From Ascaphus truei (lineage: Eukaryota > Chordata > Amphibia > Anura > Ascaphidae), in assembly GCA_036426205.1 (NCBI GenBank), contig CM071571.1:111308559-111372558 (forward strand): 64,000 nucleotides of DNA. Reading direction: 5' to 3'. This document shows, in pieces, positions 1 to 12,254 of this stretch. The notes beneath the pieces were generated by a model. It saw only the letters and a list, made by a program, of their open reading frames with translations, made no database searches and was not told where the DNA came from. Position 1 is the first letter of the stretch, and the number at the start of each line of letters is the position of its first letter. Both the position numbers and the translations under genes were made by a program.

Positions 1-1479
1 ATATTTTCTCTATGGGACACTATGAGCAGCTTCATTATTCAGAATTATGTCTAAGGGAGAATATTTCCTTGCTGTTCATGCTCTCTCACCATCAAGTATA
101 GCACAACAAGGGAACTAATTTAATTGTTGAACTCTCCACTATCATTCTCTGCCCTTCCCTACATCCTCTATTTACATCATTAGCTCTTGAGTTTGTGTCT
201 CCTACAACTAAAGAAAATACATAGCAGACAATTATTTTGTTAGCATTATTTGAATAGGTTGCAGACTTATCATACTTAATAGTCAGAATGCAATCCCAAA
301 ATGCGGTTTAAAAGCATGAACAATTAATACACAAGTAAACTATACTACGTCAAATACCAACAAAAATAGGAGTCTCCACACAAACTTCCAAGGGAAAAAG
401 AACTAATAGTAACGCAGAGGACAAACTAACAACATGCAAACATTTTACTCAGTTGTTAGATTTTTTTCTCCTCTTGGATAAATTAACATGCATTTGAAAA
501 CTACAAAACGATTCTATCTTTATATCAGGCTATGAGAGAAAGGTGTTAACAACTCTGAATAACATTTGCAACATTTGATACAGGAATTAGGTGCAAAAGT
601 TTTTATACAGTATGTATATATTTTGTTAAATAGAATATTACTATTGAACAAAAGCCACCTGAATCTTGTGTGCGGTCGGAAATTCTCACTATGCCTTAAT
701 TGGTTCTCACAGATCTTTAGGATTTGGGTTAAATGAAGCACATTGAATGGCCTCAATGTAGAGATCCTCCTTTCCATTGTTAAACAATACTATTTTTAGC
801 TGACTCCTATTTCTAATGAATACTGATGAGCCCAGATTACCTCACAGTATTAACCTTTGGTTAAAGTTATTATAGAGTGGCCATTATAGACAATATAAGG
901 AATGTTCTGCATTCTATGGCCTAGAGTCATCAAATTATGATAGGGAAAAGTGTGGTATTATAAGCAAAAAAGGGTTATTTTTTACAGCGGCTAATAAAAA
1001 TATCGGGACCGACACCAAAATTACTAAATACAGCAAATGTAGTCATTGTGGTGTTGATCATCAAGTGCCAATCACTAACGGCAAAAAAGACTGCATTTTA
1101 ATTAACTTCTAATTATCGGTTTAGTTACAGTAATTATCACATTGTGACTTGTCTAAAAATAACACACCTAGGAAAATATTACCACAATCTTGATTACTTA
1201 GATCATAAAATTGCGGTAATCGCACCCAGTGTTCAGTTTTTTACATGTGCAGAATGAACTAATTTTTAACGCGTTTGATGACTTTAGGCCTACTGGAGCA
1301 GTTCCTATTCTTGTTCTTCCCCTTTGTTGCTGTCAGTTTATAGTGTTCTACCTATATTTTTTATGACTGTATATTTTTACTTGTATAGGGCAAACAATGT
1401 ACGCAGGAAAAATACAATGCAATAAGTGCATGAAATATACAGACACAACATAGAAAATTCATCCTTTCTCTAGAGGGTC
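1..1479. other. AT-rich stretch, nothing recognised
   Basis: No coding similarity, hairpin or repeat that I recognise. Open frames here are short and look like chance frames in AT-rich DNA. Confidence 0.5.
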
Positions 1480-2196
1480 AAAGTTGTACGTTGGGTCACT
1501 TACAGAGACAGTAGGGTTATGAGCATCTGTGGGTGTGATGATTAGTTTGGTGTCACTGTAGGTATGAGGCAAGATGACAGATAGCTGATGACTGACTGTG
1601 GAGTGAGGCAAAGTAAAATAGCACTATACTGCTGGATAAAGACTTAGCAAGTTAGCAAAGGCGTGTTGGAACACAGGTGAAAGGATATAGTTAGAAGCAG
1701 GACTGCTCTGTAACATTGCAGATAACAGGATGCGGAGTAAGAGAAACTGTTATGGAATGCAGGCAACTTGATCTGGATGTACAGTAGCAGAGCTGTGCTG
1801 GAATGTGGATAACCGCAAATAGTTACAGGTAACAAAGTGCAAGATCTCCAGGGAAATGCTGGTGAAGAGCCAGAACTGTAGAACTCACTGGGGGAGCTAC
1901 TCTTGATCTGCCTACTTCTCCAGGCAGTAGCAAAGTTTTATACCAGAAGTCAAGAACCAATCAGAAATCAAGAGCTAATGAAATCTGGTCCAGATAACCA
2001 GCACCTGAGTGCTTGGGAAGATTGGTCCAGATTGTGTTCTCCCTAGTGATTCAATCATCTCTCGGGCCATAAAAGTGATTGAATGTCATTGATCCCTCTA
2101 TTGTGTATTCAAGTATGCTCCTGCAGCCACCTGGTTAGCTGCAGGGACAATACACTAATGAAGCTACAAGGGCAATAAAATATTACAGGTGTCACA
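1480..2196 (-). repeat. Gypsy-type LTR fragment, minus orientation
   Basis: Read on the minus strand, the block begins TGTGACACC at 2196, a common Gypsy LTR start. It carries a TATA-like GGTATAAAA at about 1936-1944. Beyond that it has loosely repetitive text of the kind seen in Gypsy LTRs. The far end, near 1480, is a guess because no clean TG..CA pair or target duplication is visible. No coding part is attached, so it could be a solo or truncated LTR. Confidence 0.45.
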
Positions 2197-2499
2197 TAAC
2201 CATGCAGTTCTCCTGGCCCATCTGATCACTTGTGTGGCCTGTAGCAGTTATCAGATGGGCCTCCCATTCTCTATAATATGACATAATTTCCTGTCTCTCT
2301 GGGCATTCTGTTGAGGAGAGTGAGAGAGATGATGTGTAACGTATGCTTCAAGAAATACTTTAGTAAAGTATTGCTACATTGAGTTCACTATTCTAGATTG
2401 TAAGATTTTGTGTACATTGTTACTATATTAAGCTTTACAAACTGTAAAAATGCAAGTGGACAGAATTAATGGGTGTATATGTATAGCCTGGATCCCACT

Positions 2500-4132
2500 G
2501 GTCCCCTGTTTGTCCCCTTACCTTTCCATAGGCAGCGGAGACTGGGGAGAGTGCGGGGGGTGTGGGGATGCGCAGTAGCCAGCGCAAGAGGTTGCCATTA
2601 GGAGTATAGCACAGCATGGGAACTACAAGTCCCAGCAGCCTCAGGGGCTGCAGACCACATGTTGCCAGGCAACCAATAGGACTGAGAGATGCATGGCAGT
2701 TAGAATTCTGACAGTTGGGGTTCTGACAGTTAGGGGGACTGACAGTTGGAGCCAGGACAGAGAAAGGGAAGGTAGGATCTGGGTGTCAGTGACATCCAGA
2801 CTAGGCCAGATTAATCCTTTAGGTCCAAGATAGGCCCCAGTCACCTAATCAGATTGTGGCTGGTATAGGGAAACCCCTAGCTAGGTACATTTCCCCTATA
2901 GCTGTATACAGTTAGTGTACAGTATGGTGCCTTTTGAAGATGCTACACAGCGATTTGCGGACTGTGGTCTGGGGCAGGACCACCACCGCACTATCATAGA
3001 CTATCAAAGTTGAGACCCTCCTACCGCAGTTCACCCCACGCAGAGGTGGAGTCTTTGCTGATATCGACGTCGCTGGATCAGTGGATCCCTTTTGCTTTTT
3101 GGCCATACCCGGGTGCTGGAGCACCTGGGCATGTACCTCACAACGTGCACCAACTATACCACCTTCAATTACTGTAGGCAGCACTGTCTCACACATTGGA
3201 TGGGTTGGCTCTTGTGAACACCAGGGAGGTTGGATGCCCAGGGGGCCCTCAGTACTTTGGGGAAATCCCATCAGGGGTGGACACTCCGGTTGAAGGGCAC
3301 GGTGGGGCTACGGCCGTGCGAGAGCAAAAAAAAAGGCTGTATGGTGCTCTAACACAGACCCAGTCAGCTGCTTAGTTCCTAGAATGTGATGACTATAATT
3401 CCATTTCCTTGAAGAGTCCCACAACTTGATAAACCATTAACCAGTGTTACACCATATCCAACATATCAATAAACCGGAAGAGTAACACCGCTTGATAGGT
3501 GAATACTCATACTTGCTTGTGTCCAGTCTCATTCATTGAATAGGATTTGTTTGGTGTGTACAGGAGCAAATCACTCACGGTTTTGTAGTGGTCTTCAGTG
3601 GGTCTTTTTCCTTCTCAGGTGTGTGCTGCCGGTTCTCCAAAGATTGCAACAGGTTCGACGAGGGAGAGATGAAGCACTACTGTTTAAATATTGCTAGAGA
3701 GTGTGTCCCCAATGAAAGGTTTATTGGATCAGAGCATGGTATACAAAAAACGAGCCCTCGGGCCCCCACCAACGCGTTTCGAGCTTCCGCTCTTTCTCAA
3801 GGTGCTTCAGTAGTGCTTCATCTCTCCCTCGTCAAACCTACGGCCGTGCGAGGCCTATATTGTATGTAGGTTAATGATATATCTAGTTGTACCTGTGTTC
3901 AGTAAACTGTTATTAAATACAAGTGTGTGATCTTATTGCATTGGGTCCTGTGAAAGGGTTAACTGGCACTGTCAGGATCCCTCACAGCTGGAGGGGCAGT
4001 CACCAGATGGATCAGGTATACCCCGGGCTCCCAGCAGCGGAGGTTTAGGCCTCCTGTGAGCCGCAGGTAAAGCACCACACACTCAGTAGCCGCCACATTT
4101 CCCATAGGGTGGGGGAAACAGCGCTACATATG
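2500..4132 (+). repeat. LTR-like repeat (family A), interrupted
   Basis: About 2530-3170 matches 48250-48860 in the same order (shared GTTGGAGCCAGGACAG and TGGATCAGTGGATCCC blocks), so it is a dispersed repeat. The segment after 3852 has an AATAAA-like region and ends GGTGGGGGAAACAGCGCTACA. That ending recurs at 42921 and, more loosely, at 12244, and looks like an LTR 3' edge. A 515 bp insertion interrupts it at 3323-3837. Family assignment is inference. The outer boundaries are approximate. Confidence 0.5.
3323..3852. mobile_element. Insertion with 15-bp flanking direct repeat
   Basis: The 15-mer CTACGGCCGTGCGAG occurs at 3308-3322 and again at 3838-3852, flanking 515 bp of unrelated sequence. 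The insert has an A9 run next to its left edge. Its right half contains AACGCGTTTCGAGC and a TTTCTCAAGG stretch, the hallmark shared with other foldback-type repeats in this window. No protein is encoded. The superfamily is unknown to me. Confidence 0.6.
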
Positions 4133-4134
4133 TC

Positions 4135-4980
4135 AAAACAGTCTCAAGTAATTATGACCTTAATAACAGACTAATGTGGGTTCTTTGTACAGTAGGTCGT
4201 GGTGCTTCTTTCATCAAATGAGATTTCCCAAACTCCTTTTAAGCATTGTTATGGGGTTTTGCCGATTTTAGTCTCTTTGTGAAGAGCGGAAGACTTGCAA
4301 AATGTGCGAAGTACATCTTGTGAGTTGATAGAGAGAGGTCCCATGTATTGGGACATACACGCGTTACACTGTGACACCACGGGTAACAATGGACTGGGGA
4401 AGCACTGGTCTTCTGCGCGTGAACAATGCTAGTGTACTGTGGTGGACAAGCGCAAGACATAAGAACTATATTCAGGGACCACCCATGAGATTAGGCTTTT
4501 TCATTTGTGCTTTGGTATAAAAGCACCAGGGCATGTGATTGATTAATTTGTAAACCTACCAGCTTATTTTACTAAAATACTAGATAGGTGCTCTTAATTT
4601 GTACTGTTCTACTTTCTAATATTAAGCTAATTTGTTGTGACACTACACTGATCTAACAGATTTCTGTTTTCTAACTTAAAAAAAACAATACAGATGGAGT
4701 ATGACATATATGAAATTTGGCCGCAAGAAACTGCTGCTGAACGGAACCTAATCGTGGCCCTATTGTGGCTTCCGTGTAGCCAAAAATTCATTAGACTAAT
4801 TTCCCATAAGGATTAAAGCAGCGTGGGTCCCTGCTTCTGAATTGGACTCCCGCTGTGGTAATCCTACCGGGCCAAACCGGTCTGAAAGAGCTGCGCAGAG
4901 AGAGCAGAGAGAAGTGGGGCACTCTCTCTGAGTCTCCATGCACAGCTCTTACATGCGATTGCGCTGTTTTTATGTTTAGT
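4135..4980. other. No gene or repeat recognised
   Basis: Mixed unique-looking sequence between an LTR-like repeat and a foldback element. Open frames here show no known domain. Confidence 0.4.
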
Positions 4981-4984
4981 ACAT

Positions 4985-5222
4985 AAGATTGAAACAGGGG
5001 GCCTCTGGAGCTGAACCCACATTATTTCAGGTCCGGGGATATCCTGCTTCCCGAGGTACAGGCCTCTGTATCGGGGGCCAATATCTCTTGCAAGTTTAAA
5101 TGTCCTGTGTCACGTGACTGGGACATTTACGTTTTCAGGAGATACTGCACCCCATACTTGGGCCTGTACCTGGGGAAAGTAATGTGGTTCAGCTCTGGAG
5201 ACCCCCTGCTTCAATCTTACTG
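4985..5222. repeat. Foldback element, copy 1 (family F)
   Basis: The two ends are inverted copies: the left starts TAAGATTGAAACAGGGGG and the right mirrors it as CCCCCTGCTTCAATCTTA. Inner blocks GAGCTGAACC and TACAGGCC are also mirrored. The same layout, including CCTGCTTCCC-AGATACAGGCC-like text, recurs at 25408-25719. No coding capacity; it is likely a MITE. Confidence 0.65.
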
Positions 5223-5254
5223 TATGTAATACAAATCAAATAAAAGCAGAGATG

Positions 5255-5345
5255 AATTACCTTGGTGGTTAACCGCTAAGGTAATGAAGGGGATAACTCT
5301 CCCGCTATCCCCCGGGAGGCCTAACCACACACCTTGGGGGAACTA
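5255..5345. repeat. Hairpin repeat (TAATGAAGGGG family)
   Basis: Contains GGTTAACCGCTAAGGTAATG next to a long G/C-rich CCCGGGAGGCCTAACC block. Related units with the TTAACCCCTTAATTACC hairpin are at about 6960-7130, 20040-20180, 24770-24870 and 25150-25320. No coding capacity. Confidence 0.45.
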
Positions 5346-6266
5346 TCATTCACCCAGTAGCCCAAGCACGCTCCCTAGGGGTCACACTCAATTCCTCTCT
5401 CACATTCTCCTCTCACATTAAAAACGTTTCTAAAATTTGTTTGTTTTTTCCTCCACAATATCACAAAGATATGCCCTTTCCTCTGTTACTCGACTGCTAA
5501 AACTCTGACTCAGGCCCTCATTCTCTCCCGTCTCGATTACTGCAACCTCTTGCTGTCTGGCCTTCCTGCCTCTCACCTGTCTCCCCTACAATCTATCCTA
5601 AACGCTGCTGCCAGAATCACTACTCTTTCCTAAATCTGTCTCTGCGTCTCCCCTCCTGAAATCCCTCTCCTGGTTTCCTATCAAATCCCGCATCTCACAT
5701 TCAATTCTCTTCCTCACTTTTAAAGCTTTACACTCTTCTGCTCCTCTTTACATCTCAGCCCTAATTTCTTGTTATGCACCATCCCGACTCTTGCGTTCTT
5801 CTCAAGGTCTTCTTTCTACCCCCTTTGTATCTAAAGCCTCTCCCGCCTTAAACCTTTATCACTGACTGCCCCACACCTCTCGTATGTCCTTCCCCACAAT
5901 ACCCAACTAGCACCCTCTCTATCCACCTTTAAGACCCACCTTAAGACACATTTGCTTAAAGAAGCATATGAATAGCACTGTGGATAATCCTGGACACATG
6001 ATACATAAAGTTTGGCCCCCTGCAGACGCATTTACCAGAACTCCCTCCTACTGTCTCTGTACGTTCCCCTACGTACCAATTAGATTGTAAGCTCCTCGGA
6101 GCAGGGACTCCTCTTCCTTAATGTTACTTTTATGTCTGAAGCACTTATTCCCATGACCTGTTATTTATATTATTTGTTATTTATATGATTACCACTTGTA
6201 TTACTGCTGTGAAGCGCTATGTACATTATGGCGCTATTTAAATAAAGACATACAATACAATACAAC
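5346..6266 (+). mobile_element. L2-like LINE, 3' remnant
   Basis: Broken frames still read as the C-terminal part of an L2-type ORF2: LGVTLNSSLTFSSHI near 5375, then ILSRLDYCNLLLSGLP near 5530, then TFKTHLKTHLLKEAYE near 5927. The 3' end has ATTAGATTGTAAGCTCCTCGG followed by an AATAAA-type segment and a short (AATAC)n tail at 6250-6265, as in vertebrate L2 3' ends. Frameshifts and stops make it inactive, and the reverse transcriptase core is missing. A second copy of only the 3' end lies at 20338-20535. Confidence 0.75.
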
Positions 6267-6279
6267 TACCCCCTTCCCC

Positions 6280-6747
6280 CAAGGGCCAGTTTTAGGGCAA
6301 GACGAGCAAGACCACCATCATTGGCCACAGTGTTTGGCCCACGTTCCCTCCTCTCCCTCATGTTGCCGCTGGGATCCAACTTTCACTCAACCAGAGGGGG
6401 GATCTGGAGAAGGGAGCATGGAGCCCCCCTCTTCCAACTCCCCTCTCCAATCAGAAGTTGGATCCCGGCACCGACAGGAAGAGGAGGGAGTGTGGGGCTT
6501 CCGGACCAGCAGAGAGGTGTGTGTGTCCTCTTACCTTCAGAGTGGGCTGCCTCCTGCAGAGCAACGTGGCATATGATGTGGCATTGCCATTTCAATGTGA
6601 CATCACAAGACACCGTGATGTCATACCGCCGCGATGCTGCCAGAGGAGGGCTACTCGTGTAGGTAAGTCCCTCCTTTTTTTTATACATGGGGGGCCCTTT
6701 CTGGCAGCATGCTGCCTTGGGCCCAGCAAAGCCTAAAGCTGGCCTTG
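6280..6747. mobile_element. hAT-like MITE
   Basis: Terminal inverted repeats of about 17 bp: left CAAGGGCCAGTTTTAGGG, right CCTAAAGCTGGCCTTG read inverted. The 470 bp interior is GC-rich with no credible protein, although open frames run through it in several frames. The CAAGG(G)CCAG ends resemble hAT termini, but an 8-bp target duplication is not clear, so the superfamily is tentative. Confidence 0.5.
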
Positions 6748-6751
6748 CAGC

Positions 6752-9361
6752 TCTACAAACCAACACCACACACAGGAATGAGCAATAGCCCTATTAGCTA
6801 AATTTGTCTAATAGCGTTTTTACCCATTCAAATAACAGTACAATAAAAAACACTGTACATTAATAAATATTTTACTTACCCCTGCCAGGATGAAGGCCAT
6901 TCCCTCTTCATCCTCACCAGCACCAATATTCCATAAAGGTTCGATGACAAAACGTTAAAACAGTACCTGGATTTTTGGTGGTAGAGGGTGTGGGTGAAGG
7001 GTGTAGTTGCCTCAGGGTGGGTGGTTAGAACCCCCGAGTGGGTAGTGGAAGGAGTTAATCCCTTAGTTACCTTAGTGATTACTACCGCAAAGGTAATTAA
7101 GGGGACAACATTACGCTAATGTTACTGTAGGTAATGTTTTCTCCTGAAATTAGTGCTAATGATATGCAAAAGGGGAGTGTACCCTAACATTACATATCCA
7201 CTTAAGGCCGTTAAGGCAAGAGAAAGATACCTTGGGAAACAACCTCATTTGAATATGCAAAGTATGTTTGAATAAATTAAATAACATATTTGGTACTTCT
7301 GAGAGCTATAAATGGACATCGTTCTAATATCTCTTTGGAGTCGGGTTATCATCAGGTGTTAATTAAGGAACTTTCCACTCAATTTGACAGTCACTCATCC
7401 TAACCTGGAAACATATAAATTCCTACTGCTTTATTTTAGAGTAGAAATAACCACCACAGCCTATATTTGGACATCATTCTGTAGTTTTTCTATCTAAACT
7501 TTTTGAATATGTTAGCAACTGAACATGTTGGCAATTTGCTAGACCCCCCTGCAGTATACTTGAACAAGATCCAAGAGATTCTAAAACTGCTGTGGAGTAA
7601 CCACCTAAAATGTTACTTTAATGCCAGGGTCTGTTCTATGTTGACATCATGTCTTGTTTTTTAAATGCTTTTTAAATTCCCTGTGACTGGGCTGGCTCCT
7701 GCTTTTCATTCTGGGGGATAGAATGTTGAGGAGTGGAGCTGTAAATTAGCCATGGCTATCAGATACATGCTGAAGCCTGTGATGCTTATTCCTCCCTGCT
7801 TCTCATTGACTCCATCTTAAAAAGTTTTTTTTTCATACATTGTTTTTTTCCCTTCAGATTCACAGCTGTCAATGTGCCTGTGTTGCAATCCATCACCGGC
7901 CTCTCTAGCAGCAAAAGGGTTAACATCCTTAAAATACGGAATAAACTTTGCAAGTATCTATCTATAAAAGTAATTTTGGTACAAATACAGATAAAATAAG
8001 AGGCAATCCAATTAACATGTTTCAGCATCATTGTATTATGTTTTACTCTATGTGAATAGGCCTGTGATGTAACAAATGTAAATAGGAGGAGTTCGGGAGT
8101 AGTACAAAATTATATTATGGGATGTAAAAAAAATGTGGCACACAAATGCATCATCTTTTCCTTTTTTTTACACTTTTATTTGCTCAAAAGACACCCCACC
8201 CCAAGTTGTGTCAAATACAAGAAGTTAAACTCGCACATTTCTTACATTTTTATACATTGCTATATTTGTAACCCCTTGAGCTTCCCTAGAGGGCAATGAG
8301 TTGCTGTGTCTTATGATGTGGATGGGGTTAACTGATATTATAAGCACTGTAAAATGCCCGATTAGTAATGCCTGTGCTTTATAAAAAAACACACAAAAAA
8401 AACTATTCCTAGTGGATGTTCAATCTTGTCACTGCTACCACAACGAATTCTCTATTTTTCCTTGAAATTACCGTGGCAAAATGATAGCCACGTTCATTAG
8501 AAAGATACCTGGAACCTGTAAAATGAGCTGGCTCCAGCCAGGGCAATGTCTGTAAAAACAAGCTTGTGCCTGGTGATAATGCTTTTTATTTGTTTTATAT
8601 ACTTTAGGTTCAGCATTATCCCACTCTGCAAGCATGTATTCCCCAGGGAAACAGTTACTGTACTTTACATCTCACAGATCAGCAGTAGTGATTTGAAATC
8701 TATGCTGAAGGCCTTTCTAGGCATGCTCACTCAAAATGACAATTATTTTGAAAACAAAACAATGGTATATAATATAAAATGGTGCATTTTGCTTCAAATC
8801 AAAATCTCCTTTGTATTCCCTTGTTAATCGTGTTTCATACTGTACATTTACGGGGAGAGGTTAATGCCACCTAAACCTCATTAGTTTAATTGAGGCAAAA
8901 TAAAGGAAAATTGCACTAAATACAGACACAAATTTTCATCCATTTTATCATGATTACGCTATTTCATCCCGATTATTCCTTTAACGACTCCAAATGGTCA
9001 TGCGAGGAGCCAAATTGTTGCAAAGCACATTGATACTCTGATGCAAAGTGACACAACTCGTGTCTTTTTTTTTGTAGCAAATTTGCATCAATTAATATAG
9101 ATGTAGCAAACCTAAAGATTTCCAGCACCAGAGTAAGTTGCAGTCACACGACTGCCCCAGCGCTGGACGATTAACACTGCAGGAGCCTGATCCAGAACCA
9201 TGGACCCCTCATAGCGCAACCATGGCAGACACTGTATCAGTAGACACTGTATCTGGAGCTGTAGATTTTTGCTTTTTTGTCCACGGCTCTGGAGAAAGTC
9301 AGGTCTTGCTACATCTGTATATATAGCCCTAAATCTTTAATGCCACAGTATTACTTTCATA
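6752..9361. other. Non-coding stretch with one hairpin repeat
   Basis: About 6960-7130 belongs to the TTAACCCCTTAGTTACC hairpin family. The remainder shows no recognisable coding, RNA or mobile features; it is AT-rich with short poly-T and poly-A runs. Confidence 0.4.
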
Positions 9362-9724
9362 CAGATGCAGTGGCCGTTATTCGAACAAAACGCAGTGCCG
9401 TTTTCGTGTGTGCTGCTGTACTCTACGCGGCATTAACACCGCCAATCGCTCCAGGCGCACGTGTTTATCGCGGTTGCTATGTTTGCATTTCATGGCTTGT
9501 CTGCAAATAAATGCAATTAAATTAATTCATTGTAATGTGTACAGTACTGTACTGTACTGCTGTGCTACTGTGTCGATTTCAGGTGTTTAAAAGCCAGAAC
9601 ACTAAAATACAATTTTATGCACTTGCGTCTTAAGGCGGTAAGGATGGAAGAAATCCAGCGCAATGACATGGGTATTCCGAGGTAGTCACCGTGTGAAGTG
9701 TTTCAATAACGGCCGCTGCATCTG
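9362..9724. mobile_element. Tc1/mariner-type MITE with TA target
   Basis: A 363 bp element flanked by TA at 9360-9361 and 9725-9726. Terminal inverted repeats are CAGATGCAGTGGCCGTTATT on the left and AATAACGGCCGCTGCATCTG on the right, 19 of 20 positions matching. The interior is rich in CAGTACTGTAC-like text and has no protein. The termini resemble the proposed ends of the large Tc1-like transposon at 48885-61988, so this may be a non-autonomous relative. Confidence 0.75.
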
Positions 9725-9760
9725 TACCACAACTTTCCTTTTATTGCACAAATTAGAAGT

Positions 9761-9995
9761 GAAGTTGTGAGGCGGTGCATCTGGGGAAAAATAAACCGGA
9801 CTGCTGTCTGCTAACACAAAAACTATTTATTGGCACATAAAAATGCAGCCAGGAGAAAAAACCCTCTTACGCGTTTCACGCAGACAACTGCGCTTTATCA
9901 AAGAGTACTGAGTACTCTTTGTTAAAGCGCAGTTGTCTGCGTGAATCGCGTAAGAGGTTTTTTTCCACATAGCAGATGCACCGCCTCACAACTTC
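9761..9995. repeat. Foldback element with nested hairpin
   Basis: The ends GAAGTTGTGAGGCGGTGCAT and its inverse (finishing at 9995) match closely. Inside, 9863-9957 is a near-perfect hairpin whose arms contain TTACGCGTTTCACGCAGACA. The ACGCGTTTC motif recurs in many foldbacks in this window. No coding capacity. Confidence 0.75.
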
Positions 9996-11340
9996 AGTTG
10001 TGTCAACTACATTGACCTGCTTTCGGCAGGAGCACGCTGACAGTTCAGGAGGATCCACGCAACAATGAAGTGAGTAAAAATCTTCAGTACAAAGAATCAC
10101 TCTTTTTTTCACAATCAATATGTGCCACTGTGCTATTATGTTGCAGAGTTAACATTTTTGTGCCATAGGGATTGGGCTAGTTAACCTGCAGGCTAAGTGG
10201 GAGTTCTTAAACGAATATACAAAGTGCTTTAAAGCGAATTCAGTATTTTTTGCTGACATGGTGGGACATCTCCTCTAATATCTGATTACACTGTCTGGGA
10301 TTCTTTTATATGCTGAGACTCATTCTCATATGTTTGTGTATGTGGACTTTTCTTTGTGAAGCTTCACTTGGGGTTTTCACTCCTACCTTCTCTATTGCAC
10401 AAATTAGCTTATATTCACCTTCATCACCCATATCACATTCTTCATTGTGAAATTCTTCTTTAATTTTCTGTTTTGTAGAAATATTCAAACAATTGTGAAT
10501 GCCTAAAAACTGCTTCATAACAGCCCTGGTTACAGATATGTTGAAACTGCAGCAGCATTCTTTGCTCATGTGGATATGATCATGTATTGTACTACATAGA
10601 ACCAATTAAAAGCAAGAAGTCATAGCATATTTAATAATACTTAATATTGTACATGTTATAATTTGGCTTCTTAACCTACATTTCCAAATCTATTAAAATA
10701 CATAAAATTATAAAACAACGGTTTAATGGCACAAGTAGCATATCCCTACAAAGTGCTCTGTCAGCCCAGGCTCACACATTAAAGAGAAGAGATGGCCTGG
10801 TGTTTTGGCTCTAAAAAAAGGTGGTTTTGCTTTTTAAAATTACTTGACTATTACTAGTCTAGTTTAGTTTAAATTATAACAATATAAGCTGATTTCTTTC
10901 TGACATAAATGCTTCCTGTTTAATGTATTTCTGTCATTTTGCACATTAAAAATTTGGAATGATTAATGGTGCCAATTATACTTGAGTGATTGTCTTGCTT
11001 TATATTTTCCATCTTTATCAAAATGTATCTTTGCATCTCCATGGATCTATAATTATTATTGGAATAATATGCAGAAGAACAATATGTTGCAGTTCACCAT
11101 AATGAATAGCAGCTTCTCAAAGTATTTTGGCAATAGTTTCTTGTGATCGTCACTTGCAATAGTTGCCATCAGTGCAGAATATCCTTCTAGAGTGGACGCT
11201 AGATGTTTGACAGTTTAAGTAGATGTAGCAAGAAATTCAGAAGGAGCAGGAACACCACCTGACATTTGCACCCGACGGCTTGATAATGCCGCAGTCTTCA
11301 TTACTGTTTATAAGGGATCTGTCTGAACATTCAGGATGAA
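9996..11340. other. No gene recognised
   Basis: AT-rich sequence. A 99-codon minus frame at 10306-10605 has no known domain and ordinary AT-rich composition, so I leave it uncalled. Confidence 0.4.
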
Positions 11341-11790
11341 TGTTGACAGAAGGTGACATCATCTGGTCCGAAGCCACCACGGCCATCTTGCTTCCTGGCA
11401 AATCCTGCCCTTACTCCCCTGACAGGAAATCAGCTTCTCGTTGGTTCTCATTGCCAGCAGCTGCCTCTGGCCTTTATATAGTAGACAGTTGCTACTAGTC
11501 TTTGCTCGTGCAAAGTACTTGTTACCTTGTCCTGTCTGAGCTTTGTTTTGCCTGCCACCCGCCTCAACCTCGGAACCGGACATGACTACTCTTTGCTTGC
11601 CGCCTGCCACAACCTCGGAACCGGACCTGATTACTCTTTGCCTGCCACCTGCCTCGACCCCAGAATTGTACCTGACTACCCCTGCATCCCAGGTCTCTGT
11701 TCCCAGGCCAAGGTCGGTGTATTACTGCCTACCTCTGCTCTGCGGGTCCGTATCCTGTCTTGCTGTCAACAATGTTAATGTTGGTTTTTT
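11341..11790 (+). repeat. Gypsy-like LTR fragment with minisatellite
   Basis: Begins TGTTGACAGAAGG and has a TATA-like TTTATATAG at 11473-11481. It then has a tract of about three 57-bp units at 11546-11690 built on CCTGCCACC..CTCGGAACCGGAC. A promoter followed by short tandem units is typical of Gypsy LTRs. No matching second LTR is seen nearby, and the ends are approximate. Confidence 0.45.
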
Positions 11791-11879
11791 TTCGAGCTTG
11801 CTGGGATTCTGTTTATTAACTTTGTCCATCTGGTCTCAGCTGTTTTGGAGGTTAGTGGCCGCTCCCCACTTTCCAATTA

Positions 11880-12247
11880 AGCAGGCCTTTTTCATGTTGC
11901 TGGTTTGGACAGATACAATGTGATCATTCTTCCTCTAATTATATAGGTAAATAAGAATGTTAATCAGTTATTGTTAGGACCTGCTATTGGTCATGCCTTG
12001 ATATGGCTAGCAGGTTTATAACGCTTTTTCAAGAGAATATATAGGTATTTCACTATGTATTTTTGTCATATTGGATGTAGCTTTGGGCTTTTCTGTCTTT
12101 TGTTGCCTACTGTGGGACCACAGAAGTAAAGGAGTTATTATATAATCCTGTTGTGTTGTATTATTGGGCTATACCATAAATGTATAAGTGTTCCTATGAA
12201 GACCAATCCCGCTATCTGGGATCCTCATAGGTGGAGGCGCTGCAACA
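11880..12247 (+). repeat. LTR of a Ty3/Gypsy remnant (family B)
   Basis: TGTTAGGACCTGC starts at 11972 and the block ends GGTGGAGGCGCTGCA at about 12244, immediately upstream of gag-like coding sequence, so it sits where a 5' LTR should. 11915-12090 matches 40065-40280 (TCATTCTTCCT, TGTTAGGACCTGCTA, AATATATAGGTATT, TAGCTTTGGG). Whether the LTR begins at 11972 or earlier is unsettled. Confidence 0.55.
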
Positions 12248-12254
12248 AAAAGAG

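Noticed and set aside
6196..6769. Four overlapping frames above 90 codons
   Set aside because: They lie inside a MITE with inverted ends; frames on both strands and in several phases show no domain or codon signal.
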